A DNA stretch of 10,484 nt from assembly GCA_020028115.1 (NCBI GenBank), contig JAHWYA010000024.1:1-10484 (forward strand), read 5' to 3'. Below are positions 1 through 6,454 of the stretch, one piece after another. The notes under the pieces were generated by a model, which saw nothing but the letters and a program-made list of their open reading frames with translations, had not been told where the DNA came from and did no database searches. Position 1 is the stretch's first letter, and every line of letters starts with the position of its first letter. The stretch is from Anaeromyxobacter sp. (lineage in GTDB: Bacteria; Myxococcota; Myxococcia; Myxococcales; Anaeromyxobacteraceae). The position numbers and the translations under genes are program-made.

Positions 1-1
1 G

Positions 2-361
2 AACCGCGGCGGCCACGAGTTCGTCCTGCAGATCTCGACCGACTCTCCGCAGTGGGGGGGCCTGTCCGGCGCCACGCCCTCCGAGGCGATCAGCTGGGGC
101 AAGGTCCAGGCGAACATGCTGAAGAACCACGTCGTCGTCTACTCGGACGCGACGGTGGCGGCCCCGGTCGTCTTCGCGAACGCCCTCTCCACCCGCAAGA
201 AGCGCAAGCCGAAGCGGCTGTTCCGGCGCCTGCCGGAGCTGTACGACGCGCTCCGCCGCGCGCACGCCAAGCGCCACCCGGGCACGGGCGCGATGCCGGA
301 GCTCCGCAACGAGGCGAAGACCAAGACCGTCGGACCCGGCCGGGCCATTCCGCGCCGCTGA
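2..361 (+). CDS. Hypothetical protein, C-terminal part (5' end outside the window)
   Basis: The frame is open from base 2 to a TGA at 359-361 and gives 119 residues, with no start needed inside the window. An internal ATG at 116 is probably not the start, because the frame upstream of it reads as ordinary protein (it includes HEFVLQISTDSPQWGG). The C-terminal half is strongly basic, with an RKKRKPKR cluster and further Arg/Lys/His, which would suit nucleic-acid or phosphate contact, but no known motif is visible. I do not recognise the family. No signal peptide or membrane segment is seen in this portion. The gene is followed by a nested inverted repeat at 375-428, which suggests its transcript may end or be processed there rather than continuing into the ClpX-like gene. 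I am fairly sure it is coding, from frame continuity and GC-rich third positions, but its function is unknown. Confidence 0.6.
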   Translation, partial: NRGGHEFVLQISTDSPQWGGLSGATPSEAISWGKVQANMLKNHVVVYSDATVAAPVVFANALSTRKKRKPKRLFRRLPELYDALRRAHAKRHPGTGAMPELRNEAKTKTVGPGRAIPRR

Positions 362-374
362 CGCGGCGCTCCTA

Positions 375-428
375 CGGGGGGACACTCGGCGCGCGGGCCC
401 GCCGGCCCGCGGACCTCGCGTCCCCCCG
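375..428 (+). terminator. Nested GC-rich inverted repeat, possible terminator or attenuator
   Basis: There are two perfect stems, one inside the other. The outer stem pairs CGGGGGGAC (375-383) with GTCCCCCCG (420-428), 9 bp. The inner stem pairs CGCGGGCC (392-399) with GGCCCGCG (404-411), 8 bp, around the loop CGCC. The structure starts 13 nt after the stop of the upstream gene and ends about 95 nt before the ClpX-like start. No T-tract follows, so it is not a classical intrinsic terminator. It could be a factor-assisted terminator, an RNA-stabilising 3' end or a leader structure of the next gene. In DNA this GC-rich, chance stems are common, but a nested perfect 9+8 bp pair is less expected. 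Confidence 0.35.
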
Positions 429-522
429 AGCCCCTCGCGACGCGATCAGGCGCCCGCCCGCTCGCGGCCGCCCGGGTCCCACGGCCTTGCCCCCCGACCC
501 CGGCGGGCTGACCGTGGAGGGT

Positions 523-1602
523 GTGAAGACGCCCCCGCGCGTGGACGAGAGCCCGTCCCCGGTCCTGACCCCCCGCCAGATCTGCGATCGCCTCTCCCGC
601 CACGTCGTGGGGCAGGAGCGCGCCAAGAGGGCGCTCGCGGTCGCCGCCTACAACCACCTGAAGCGCACCGCGCTCCGGCGCGGGCGCCGTCCAGCGGCGA
701 CGATCCGGAAGTCGAACGTCCTCCTCGTCGGCCCCACCGGCTGCGGGAAGACGCACCTGGCCCGCCACCTCGCGCAGGTGCTCGACGTGCCGTTCCACGT
801 CGCCGACGCGACCGAGTTCACCGAGGCCGGCTACTACGGCAAGGACGTCGAGGTGATGATCGCGGAGCTCCTGCAGCGCGCCGGCCACTCGGTCGAGCAG
901 GCGCAGCGCGGCGTGGTGTTCATCGACGAGGTGGACAAGATCGCCCGCCGCTCGCAGGGGCACCGCTCCGGCGTGGGCGCGCGCGACATCGGGGGCGAGG
1001 GCGTCCAGCAGGCGCTCCTCAAGATCCTGGAGGGCCGGGAGATCCTCGTCCCGGTGAACCTCGCCCAGCACTGGCAGCGCCACGACGCGGTGACGGTCGA
1101 CACGACCGACATCCTCTTCGTGTGCGCCGGGACCTTCACCGACGTCTTCGCCTACGGCGCCGAGGGCCGCTCGCTCGGGTTCGGCGCGCGCGACGCGGCG
1201 CACCGGGCGAGCCGGCGGATCCGCCAGAAGGACCTGCTCGAGTACGGGATGCTCGCGGAGTTCCTCGGCCGCCTGCCCGTGGTGGTCCAGCTCGACGAGC
1301 TCGGGCCCGACGACCTCCTCGAGGTGCTGACCGGCCCGCCCGACGCGGTGGTCCGCGAGGTGAAGGAGCTGCTCTCGGCGGACGGCGTCGAGGTCGCCTT
1401 CACCGATGGCGGGCTGCGCGAGATCGTGCGGTACGCGCTCGACCGGGGCGCCGGCGCGCGCGGCCTGCGCGCGATCGTGGAGGAGACCGTCGCGGACCTC
1501 CTGTTCGAGGCGCCGGAGCGGCGCGGGACCCGCGTCGTCGTGGACGTCCCGTTCGTGCGGCGCAAGGTCGAGCGGTTCGACCCCGCGCTCCTCCGGGAGT
1601 GA
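523..1602 (+). CDS. clpX: ClpX-family AAA+ unfoldase lacking the N-terminal zinc-binding domain
   Basis: This is a protein-unfolding AAA+ ATPase of the ClpX family, expected in the cytoplasm as a hexamer that feeds substrates to ClpP. From the GTG at 523 it has 359 residues, against about 424 in E. coli ClpX. Visible motifs are Walker A GPTGCGKT (70-77), pore loop GYYG (103-106; GYVG in ClpX), Walker B VVFIDEVDK (131-139), GEGVQQALLKILEG (158-171), a ClpP-loop tripeptide LGF (218-220; IGF in E. coli), an arginine finger in EFLGRLPVV (R250) and sensor-2 GARGLR (311-316). The C4 zinc-binding domain that binds adaptors is absent, and the position of the ClpX RKH pore loop reads QHW, with equal spacing to the flanking conserved segments. 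The start is uncertain: GGAGG at 516-520 is rather close to GTG 523, and GTG 541 and GTG 514 are alternatives, but none would add a zinc domain. It is probably a paralogue rather than the housekeeping clpX, since it lacks the usual tig-clpP-clpX-lon neighbours. It converges on the cvpA-like gene with a 6-nt gap. Confidence 0.88.
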   Translation: MKTPPRVDESPSPVLTPRQICDRLSRHVVGQERAKRALAVAAYNHLKRTALRRGRRPAATIRKSNVLLVGPTGCGKTHLARHLAQVLDVPFHVADATEFTEAGYYGKDVEVMIAELLQRAGHSVEQAQRGVVFIDEVDKIARRSQGHRSGVGARDIGGEGVQQALLKILEGREILVPVNLAQHWQRHDAVTVDTTDILFVCAGTFTDVFAYGAEGRSLGFGARDAAHRASRRIRQKDLLEYGMLAEFLGRLPVVVQLDELGPDDLLEVLTGPPDAVVREVKELLSADGVEVAFTDGGLREIVRYALDRGAGARGLRAIVEETVADLLFEAPERRGTRVVVDVPFVRRKVERFDPALLRE

Positions 1603-1608
1603 CCTGAG

Positions 1609-2124
1609 CTACCTCACCCGCTCGAGCTTCCGCGCCGCGCCCGGATCGAGGCGGGACACGAGGTTGTGGTCGCGCGCGATCGCGGCGAAGTCGCTGCCCT
1701 CCCCGAGGCCCGCCACCCGCGCCGGCAGGAGCTCCCGCGCGAGGGCGAACGCGGAGAGGAGCACCCACGCGGCGACCGCGCCCTTCGCGCCGCCGAGGAG
1801 CGCGCCGGCGGAGCGGTCCACCGGACCGCGGACCACCCGCGCGAGCCCGGTCCCCCTCAGGACGAGCCCGCCGGCGAGCGACACGACCGCGGAGATCCCG
1901 AAGAAGAGCAGGACCGGGCCGAGGCCGCGCGCGAGCGGGGAGATCGTCCGGGCGAGCCCCTCGCCCACGTCCTTGCCGAACGCCCGCGCGGCGAGCACCC
2001 CGACGACCGCCGCGCCGAGCGAGACGAGCTGGCGCAGCGCCCCGCTCACCGCGCCGAGGAGCGCCGCGACGGCGAGCACGGCGAGGACGGAGAGGTCGAG
2101 GAGCGAGGGCGCCTCCGCGATCAC
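1609..2124 (-). CDS. CvpA-family inner-membrane protein
   Basis: This is a 171-residue protein with four probable membrane segments at about 8-25, 31-48, 68-90 and 107-130. The N-terminal D-x-x-V-type helix, Gly-rich second helix and following short basic loop fit the CvpA family (named from the E. coli colicin V production gene). The family's biochemical role is not settled; members are tied to envelope stress and secretion phenotypes. The C-terminus is hydrophilic (about 140-171) and ends in KLERVR. The start is GTG at 2124. It overlaps the TGA of the J-domain gene in a GTGA arrangement (2121-2124), so translation is probably coupled. It is the last gene of the dnaK-J-cvpA operon and ends 6 nt from the convergent ClpX-like gene, leaving no room for a separate terminator. 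The family call is good; the reason for pairing with chaperones is unknown. Confidence 0.8.
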   Translation of the reverse strand: MIAEAPSLLDLSVLAVLAVAALLGAVSGALRQLVSLGAAVVGVLAARAFGKDVGEGLARTISPLARGLGPVLLFFGISAVVSLAGGLVLRGTGLARVVRGPVDRSAGALLGGAKGAVAAWVLLSAFALARELLPARVAGLGEGSDFAAIARDHNLVSRLDPGAARKLERVR

Positions 2125-2687
2125 TTGATCTTGAAGCTGTCGCCCTTCGGGCGGCTCTGATCGAGCTGCTTCTCGACCTGCGCGAGGTGCTCCTTGAACC
2201 GCGCGTTCCCGGGCTCGTACATGAGCGCGCTGCGGAGCGCCCGCAGCGCCGCGTCGAGCCGGCCGGCCTGGAGGTCCGCGAGCGCGGCGGCGTAGAACTT
2301 CCGCCCGTTCGGCGTCTGGCCGAGCTGCTCCTCGAGCTTCCGCTTCTGCTCCTCCTTCACCTGCGCCTCGTCGGCCTCGGTGAAGCGGAGCTTCTGCGCG
2401 CGCTCGGGCCCGTTCAGGTCGGCGGCGTACTTCACCCGCTTCTGGTCGTCGCGCAGGACCGTGTAGGCCTCGTTCACGCGGCGGTAGATGCGGCCGACCA
2501 CCTCGCGGAAGGCGGCGTCCGGGTAGGCGGCGAAGCGGTCCGGGTGGTAGGCGCGCGACTCCCGGTAGTAGGCCTCCTTGATCTCCGGGGGCGTCGCGGT
2601 CTGCGGGAGCTTCAGGATGCCGAAGTAGTCGAGCTGGTCGAGCGCCGCGGCGAGCGCCTCGACCTCCATCGCGAACTGCTCGTCCAT
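2121..2687 (-). CDS. J-domain co-chaperone with C-terminal TPR-like tail
   Basis: This is a 188-residue Hsp40-type protein. Residues about 18-90 form a J domain: LDYFGILKL opens it, and helices flank the HPD tripeptide (48-50, in AYHPDRF) that stimulates Hsp70 ATPase. The segment RRVNEAYTVLRDDQKRVKYA closes it. Residues about 105-123 are a charged, coiled-coil-like linker (VKEEQKRKLEEQL). Residues 128-175 read as a TPR-like helical hairpin, with the AxxxLxxGrxxxAxxxLxxAlxxxP pattern around ALADLQAGRLDAALRALRSA. It lacks the Gly/Phe region, zinc fingers and C-terminal domains of DnaJ, so it is a specialised J protein, not DnaJ itself. The ATG at 2687 lies 4 nt after the dnaK stop with no clear Shine-Dalgarno sequence, which suggests coupled translation. 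Its natural partner is the adjacent DnaK; the TPR tail may select clients or partners (inference). Confidence 0.88.
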   Translation of the reverse strand: MDEQFAMEVEALAAALDQLDYFGILKLPQTATPPEIKEAYYRESRAYHPDRFAAYPDAAFREVVGRIYRRVNEAYTVLRDDQKRVKYAADLNGPERAQKLRFTEADEAQVKEEQKRKLEEQLGQTPNGRKFYAAALADLQAGRLDAALRALRSALMYEPGNARFKEHLAQVEKQLDQSRPKGDSFKIK

Positions 2688-2691
2688 GGGG

Positions 2692-4302
2692 TCACGCCGC
2701 GCGCGGGCCGCGCGCGAGCTCCATCTCCGCGTTGTGGTCGATCGCCTGCTCGAGCTCGGCGGCGCTGAGGCCCGACGACAGCCCGATCGTGGTGGAGGTC
2801 TTCTGGCCCGTCTCGAGGTCCGTCGCCGAAACGTTCACGATGCCGTTCGAGTCGATCTCGAAGGTGACCTGGATCTGCACCTCGCCACGGTACCCGATGC
2901 GGAAGCCGGTGAACTCGAACTCGCCGAGCAGCTCGCAGCCGTCCGCCTTGTTGGACTCGCCCTGGTACACCCGGATCTTCACGCGGTCCTGGCCGTCGCG
3001 GCTCGTCGTGAAGGTCTTCGACTTCTCGATCGGGATCGGCGTGTTCTTCTCGATGATCTTCTCGGTGAACCCGCCCACCGTGCCGACGCGGAGCGAGAGG
3101 GGCGTCACGTCGAGGAGGTAGCTCGCCTGGCCGTGCTCCGCCGCGCTCGCGTTGAGGAGGGCGCTGGCCTGGATGGCGGCTCCGAGGGCGACGACCTGGT
3201 CCGGGTCGATCCCGGTCATCGGGTCCTTCTGGAAGTAGTGGCGGACCGAGTTCCGGATGATGGGCAGGCGCGTCGGGCCGCCGACGAGGATCACGGCGTC
3301 GACGTCCCCGGCGGTGAGCCGCGCGGACTGGAGCGCCTCGTCGCACACCTTGAAGGTGCGCTGCACGAGATCCATCACCATCCGGTTGAACTGGTCCTGC
3401 GTGAGCTTCTGGGCGAGGTCCACCACGTCGCCCTCGGGCGACTGGCAGATCCCCGGCACCAGGATGTCGGCGACGCCGTCGCGGCCGACGTCGATCTTCG
3501 CGCGCTCGCCCGCCTCCTTGAGCATCTGCAGGCAGAACTTGTTCTGGCGGAGGTCGAGCCCGTGCTTCGCGAGGAAGTCGTCGGCGAGCCACGTCATGAT
3601 GCGGTCGTCGAAGTCGTCGCCGCCGAGGTACGTGTCGCCCGCGGTCGAGAGCACCTCGAAGACGTCCTTCCCGATCTCGAGGATCGAGACGTCGAAGGTG
3701 CCGCCGCCGAGGTCGTAGATGCAGATCTTCTGCGAGATGTCCCGGCCGAAGCCGTAGGCGAGCGCCGCGGCGGTCGGCTCGTTGATGATCCGGAGCACCT
3801 CGAGGCCGGCGATCCGGCCGGCGTCCTTCGTCGCCTGGCGCTGGTTGTCGTTGAAGTAGGCCGGGCAGGTGACCACGGCCTTCGTCACCGGCCGCCCGAG
3901 CGCGGTCTCGGCGATCGCCTTCATCTCCTTCAGGACGAGCGCGGAGATCTCCGGGATCGCGAAGACCTTGTCCTTCACCTGCAGCCGGACCCCGTTGTTC
4001 GGCCCCTCCAGGATCCGGTACGGCATCACCGCCTGGGCCTTCTTCACCTCGTCGGAGAAGAAGAACCGGCCGATGAGCCGCTTCGCCGAGTAGATCGTGT
4101 TCTCGGCGTTGGTGATGATGTTCTTCTTCGCGTCGTTGCCGACGAGGACGCTCCCGTCCTCGAGGAACGACACGACCGAGGCGTGGGTGAAGTCGCCCCA
4201 CTCGTTCGGGAGCACGGCGGGGGGGCCGCCCGGATCGGTGACGGCCGCGACCGCGCTGTAGCTCGTGCCGAGGTCGATGCCGACGGCGATTTCGTCGCTC
4301 AT
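2692..4302 (-). CDS. dnaK: DnaK (Hsp70) paralogue lacking the C-terminal helical lid
   Basis: This is an Hsp70 chaperone of 536 residues, against about 640 for housekeeping DnaK. The nucleotide-binding domain is complete: phosphate-1 [12 protein letters not shown] (7-18), AKRLIGR (73-79), [12 protein letters not shown] (173-184), phosphate-2 [10 protein letters not shown] (197-206) and adenosine motif [13 protein letters not shown] (338-350). The interdomain linker and start of the substrate domain are at [11 protein letters not shown] (394-404). The beta-sandwich runs to about 507, through [16 protein letters not shown]. The protein then stops at 536 after only the first lid helix ([18 protein letters not shown]). 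The rest of the lid and the acidic C-terminal tail are missing. The stop is clean, with the next gene 4 nt later, so this is not an assembly break. ATG 4302 lacks a strong Shine-Dalgarno sequence. The gene is first in an operon with a J-domain and a CvpA-like gene; no grpE is present. Myxobacteria are known for many DnaK paralogues, some with roles in motility or development, but I cannot assign this one. Confidence 0.93.
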   Translation of the reverse strand: MSDEIAVGIDLGTSYSAVAAVTDPGGPPAVLPNEWGDFTHASVVSFLEDGSVLVGNDAKKNIITNAENTIYSAKRLIGRFFFSDEVKKAQAVMPYRILEGPNNGVRLQVKDKVFAIPEISALVLKEMKAIAETALGRPVTKAVVTCPAYFNDNQRQATKDAGRIAGLEVLRIINEPTAAALAYGFGRDISQKICIYDLGGGTFDVSILEIGKDVFEVLSTAGDTYLGGDDFDDRIMTWLADDFLAKHGLDLRQNKFCLQMLKEAGERAKIDVGRDGVADILVPGICQSPEGDVVDLAQKLTQDQFNRMVMDLVQRTFKVCDEALQSARLTAGDVDAVILVGGPTRLPIIRNSVRHYFQKDPMTGIDPDQVVALGAAIQASALLNASAAEHGQASYLLDVTPLSLRVGTVGGFTEKIIEKNTPIPIEKSKTFTTSRDGQDRVKIRVYQGESNKADGCELLGEFEFTGFRIGYRGEVQIQVTFEIDSNGIVNVSATDLETGQKTSTTIGLSSGLSAAELEQAIDHNAEMELARGPRAA

Positions 4303-4339
4303 GCGGAGGGTTCGTCCAGGGGTTTCGCCGGGTTAGGGC

Positions 4340-4369
4340 ATCCTATCGGCGTCCCGAAGAGGCTGTCAA
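4340..4369 (-). promoter_or_regulatory. Predicted sigma-70-type promoter of the dnaK-J-cvpA operon
   Basis: Read on the minus strand, a perfect -35 hexamer TTGACA (4369-4364) is followed after 18 nt by TAGGAT (4345-4340), which matches 4 of 6 positions of TATAAT. Transcription would start near 4333 and leave a leader of about 30 nt before the ATG at 4302. The surrounding DNA is less GC-rich than the genes, as expected for a promoter. I see no CIRCE operator in this stretch and did not recognise a heat-shock sigma-32 promoter, so housekeeping expression is the simpler reading. Confidence 0.55.
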
Positions 4370-4384
4370 ACGGAGGCTCGTGCG

Positions 4385-4404
4385 CCCGTCCGTTCGGGGA
4401 CGGG
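4385..4404. other. Inverted repeat in the divergent intergenic region
   Basis: CCCGTCC (4385-4391) and GGACGGG (4398-4404) form a perfect 7-bp stem around GTTCGG. It sits upstream of the -35 box of the dnaK promoter and 82 nt before the divergent amidotransferase-like ATG. A role as an operator shared by the two divergent genes is possible, but the element could equally be chance in GC-rich DNA. For the rightward gene only a weak -10-like TATTAC (4427-4432) without a convincing -35 is visible. Confidence 0.2.
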
Positions 4405-4486
4405 ATGTTCGCGGCGCCGCCGCCGTTATTACTCTTGGGGTGGCGAGGCAGCGGGCTCGTCACCACCGGTCAGAGGGAACGGAACC

Positions 4487-5338
4487 ATGGGTGCGCTCGT
4501 CGCGATCCTCCAGAGCGATCCGAACCTGCTGCGGTGCCAGGTGGCACGGCTCGACGCGCACGTGGCGCTGGCGGAGGGCGACCGCCTACCGGACGCGTAC
4601 GGGTTCGGGCACTACGGAGGAGGCAGCGTCCTGCTCGGGAAGCGCCCCACGGGCGCCGCGCATCCGCTCCGGCTCGCCGAGCTCGTCGGGCGCAAGCTCG
4701 ACTCCGAGGCGCTGCTCGTCCACGCGCGGCACGCGACGGTCGGCAAGGCGAAGGACGAGAACACGCACCCGTTCCGGTTCCGCCGCTGGCTGTTCGCCCA
4801 CGACGGGACGGTCGAGGCCTTCGACGACGTCCGCCCGGAGCTCGTCGCCCGCCTGCCCGACTTCCTCCGCCGCAACGTCATGGGCGAGACCGACTCCGAG
4901 CACGCGTTCATGTGGTTCCTGAAGCTGCTCAAGGACGAGAACCGGATCGACGAGCTCGACCTCGACCCCGGCACGGCGGCGCGGGCCCTCGCCGGCACGG
5001 TCCGGCAGCTCGAGACGTGGTCGCGCGAGGCGGGCGCGCAGCGGCCGAGCCGGCTGAACTTCGTCGCGACGAACGGGCGCGTCATGGTCGCGACGCGCCG
5101 CGGCGGGCCGCTGCAGTACGCGCTGCTCGAGGGCATCGTCCCCTGCCCGATCCACGCCATCGACCTGCGGACGCCGGAGAGCGAGCCGCAGGTGCGGCCG
5201 CACCGGCGCGTGAAGGCGGTCGCCTTCGCGAACCGGCTCCGCTCGCCGAACGGCTTCATCGAGGTCCCCGAGGGCAGCGCGGTCGCCGTCGGCCGCACCC
5301 TCCAGGTCTCGGTCACCGCGATCGGCACCGGCCCGTAG
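4487..5338 (+). CDS. Class II glutamine-amidotransferase-like protein without the catalytic Cys
   Basis: This is a 283-residue protein. The Ntn-type glutaminase fold of the YafJ/EgtC group is recognisable from GFGHYGGG (39-46), VHARHATVG (78-86), ENTHPF (91-96), WLFAHDGT (101-108) and GETDSEHAF (133-141). Active family members hydrolyse glutamine with an N-terminal Cys exposed after Met removal. Here residue 2 is Gly (MGALVAIL), and no Cys codon is seen just upstream in frame. The only Cys residues are 17 and 220. The oxyanion-hole Asn of the usual HNG is Asp106 (HDG). The protein is therefore probably not a normal glutaminase; it may be a pseudoenzyme or bind another ligand. The start is well supported: AGAGGG (4472-4477) lies 9 nt before ATG. 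The gene is monocistronic, divergent from dnaK and convergent with dgt (10-nt gap). A 5-bp stem at 5353-5357/5364-5368 just downstream is too weak to call a terminator. Confidence 0.82.
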   Translation: MGALVAILQSDPNLLRCQVARLDAHVALAEGDRLPDAYGFGHYGGGSVLLGKRPTGAAHPLRLAELVGRKLDSEALLVHARHATVGKAKDENTHPFRFRRWLFAHDGTVEAFDDVRPELVARLPDFLRRNVMGETDSEHAFMWFLKLLKDENRIDELDLDPGTAARALAGTVRQLETWSREAGAQRPSRLNFVATNGRVMVATRRGGPLQYALLEGIVPCPIHAIDLRTPESEPQVRPHRRVKAVAFANRLRSPNGFIEVPEGSAVAVGRTLQVSVTAIGTGP

Positions 5339-5348
5339 CGCCGCGCGG

Positions 5349-6395
5349 CTATGCCCCATCCCAGGGGCGCGGCACGAAGAGCGCCTCCCAGGTCGCGATG
5401 GCGAACCGGTCGGTCATCCCCGACAGCCAGTCGGTCACCGCCCGCTCGACCGTCTCGCCGTCGCGCGGCGCGACCTGGAACCGGAGCGCGAGCCGGGCGG
5501 GGTCCTCGAGGCACCACGCCCAGAGGTCCCGCAGGATCCGCTGCGCCTTCACGAACTCGTCGTGCACGACCGGGTTCTCGTACACGCGGGCGTAGAGGAA
5601 GTCGCGGAGCGCGAGGAGCGCACCGTGGACCTCGCCGGACATCTGGATGTGGCCGCCGCCCTCCACGTCGGAGCCGCGGATGACGTCGCGCACCAGGGTG
5701 CGGAAGCGCTGCGTCCGCTCGCCCCCGAGCGCCTGCCGGATCGCGGCCGGCACGTCCTGCTCCGAGAAGAGCCCCGCGCGCATCGCGTCGTCGAGGTCGT
5801 GGTTCACGTACGCGACGATGTCGGCGATCCGGACGATCTCCGCCTCGAGGGTGAGGGCCTTCTGGCCGCCGGAGAGGAGGACGTTCCCGCGCCCCTTCGA
5901 GTGGCGCAGGATCCCGTCCCGCACCTCGGCGGTGAGGTTCAGCCCCCGGCCGTCGTTCTCGAGGGCCTCGACGACGCGCACCGACTGCACCACGTGGTGG
6001 AAGCCGCCGGGCACGACCTCGGAGAGGAGCCGCTCCCCGGCGTGGCCGAACGGCGTGTGGCCGAGGTCGTGGCCCATGACCATCGCCTCGACGAGCATCT
6101 CGTTCAGCCGCAGCGCGCGCGCGACGGACCGGGCGACCTGCGCCACCTCGAGCGTGTGCGTGAGCCGCGTCCGGTAGTGGTCGCCCTTCGGCGCGAGGAA
6201 AACCTGGGTCTTCCCCGCGAGCCGCCGGAACGCCTTCGTGTGGACGAGCCGGTCGCGGTCCCGCTGGAAGGCGGGGCGCTCCTCGTCCGGCTCCTCGGGC
6301 TGGGCGCGGCCGCGCGATCCGGCGGAGCGGGCGGCGCGGGGGTGGAGCGTCTTCTCCTCCTGCTCCTCCAGCATCTCGCGGATGGTCGCGGGCAT
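5349..6395 (-). CDS. dgt: Deoxyguanosinetriphosphate triphosphohydrolase-like HD protein
   Basis: The enzyme class cleaves dNTPs to deoxynucleoside and triphosphate and helps balance DNA precursors in the cytoplasm. This 348-residue protein has the expected length for the shorter dGTPase group. Family signatures run in order: FQRDRDRLVHTKAFRRL (43-59), KTQVF (62-66), RTRLTHTLEVAQVAR (75-89) with metal ligand H80, GHDLGHTPFGHAGE (108-121) with the HD pair H109-D110, and IVRIADIVAYVNHDLDD (187-203) with D192. All HD-domain metal ligands are present. The start is firm: AGGAG (minus strand, 6406-6402) lies 6 nt before ATG 6395, and the N-terminal SRGR and PEEPDEER segments match the usual family beginning. 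It lies 59 nt downstream of the CPBP protease gene on the same strand and may be co-transcribed, although its own strong Shine-Dalgarno allows independent expression. Whether dGTP or other dNTPs are preferred cannot be read from the sequence. Confidence 0.93.
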   Translation of the reverse strand: MPATIREMLEEQEEKTLHPRAARSAGSRGRAQPEEPDEERPAFQRDRDRLVHTKAFRRLAGKTQVFLAPKGDHYRTRLTHTLEVAQVARSVARALRLNEMLVEAMVMGHDLGHTPFGHAGERLLSEVVPGGFHHVVQSVRVVEALENDGRGLNLTAEVRDGILRHSKGRGNVLLSGGQKALTLEAEIVRIADIVAYVNHDLDDAMRAGLFSEQDVPAAIRQALGGERTQRFRTLVRDVIRGSDVEGGGHIQMSGEVHGALLALRDFLYARVYENPVVHDEFVKAQRILRDLWAWCLEDPARLALRFQVAPRDGETVERAVTDWLSGMTDRFAIATWEALFVPRPWDGA

Positions 6396-6408
6396 CCTCG
6401 TCTCCTAG

Positions 6409-6425
6409 CGCGCCCGGGGGGCGCG
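6409..6425 (-). other. Short GC hairpin just upstream of the dgt ribosome-binding site
   Basis: CGCGCCC (6409-6415) and GGGCGCG (6419-6425) form a 7-bp stem with a GGG loop (plus strand). In the minus-strand transcript it ends 2 nt before the AGGAG of dgt. It could slow read-through from the CPBP gene or limit ribosome access. There is no U-tract. It is weak evidence in such GC-rich DNA. Confidence 0.2.
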
Positions 6426-6454
6426 GTCACGCTCCGCGGCGGGGGCGGCCGGGC

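Noticed and set aside
52..522. N-terminal extension of the ClpX-like frame upstream of 523
   Set aside because: It overlaps the first gene out of frame, passes through the hairpin region and reads as an Arg/Pro-rich non-family sequence. ClpX similarity begins only after about 560.
4426..4457. CIRCE-like (HrcA) operator upstream of the chaperone operon
   Set aside because: TTATTACTC matches the left CIRCE half at 7 of 9 positions, but the right half is absent at the required spacing, and it lies on the far side of the dnaK promoter.
5336..5351. Symmetric TAG stops of two convergent genes around a CCGCGCGG palindrome
   Set aside because: Only 4 bp pair at the ends, the centre has no loop and there is no U-tract. 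It is most likely coincidence in a 10-nt convergent gap.
2686..5595. 969-codon open frame on the plus strand across dnaK and the amidotransferase-like gene
   Set aside because: It is a shadow of dnaK and its neighbours caused by codon bias. The composition is skewed to Arg/Glu/Val/Leu without any motif, and dnaK on the other strand is unmistakable.
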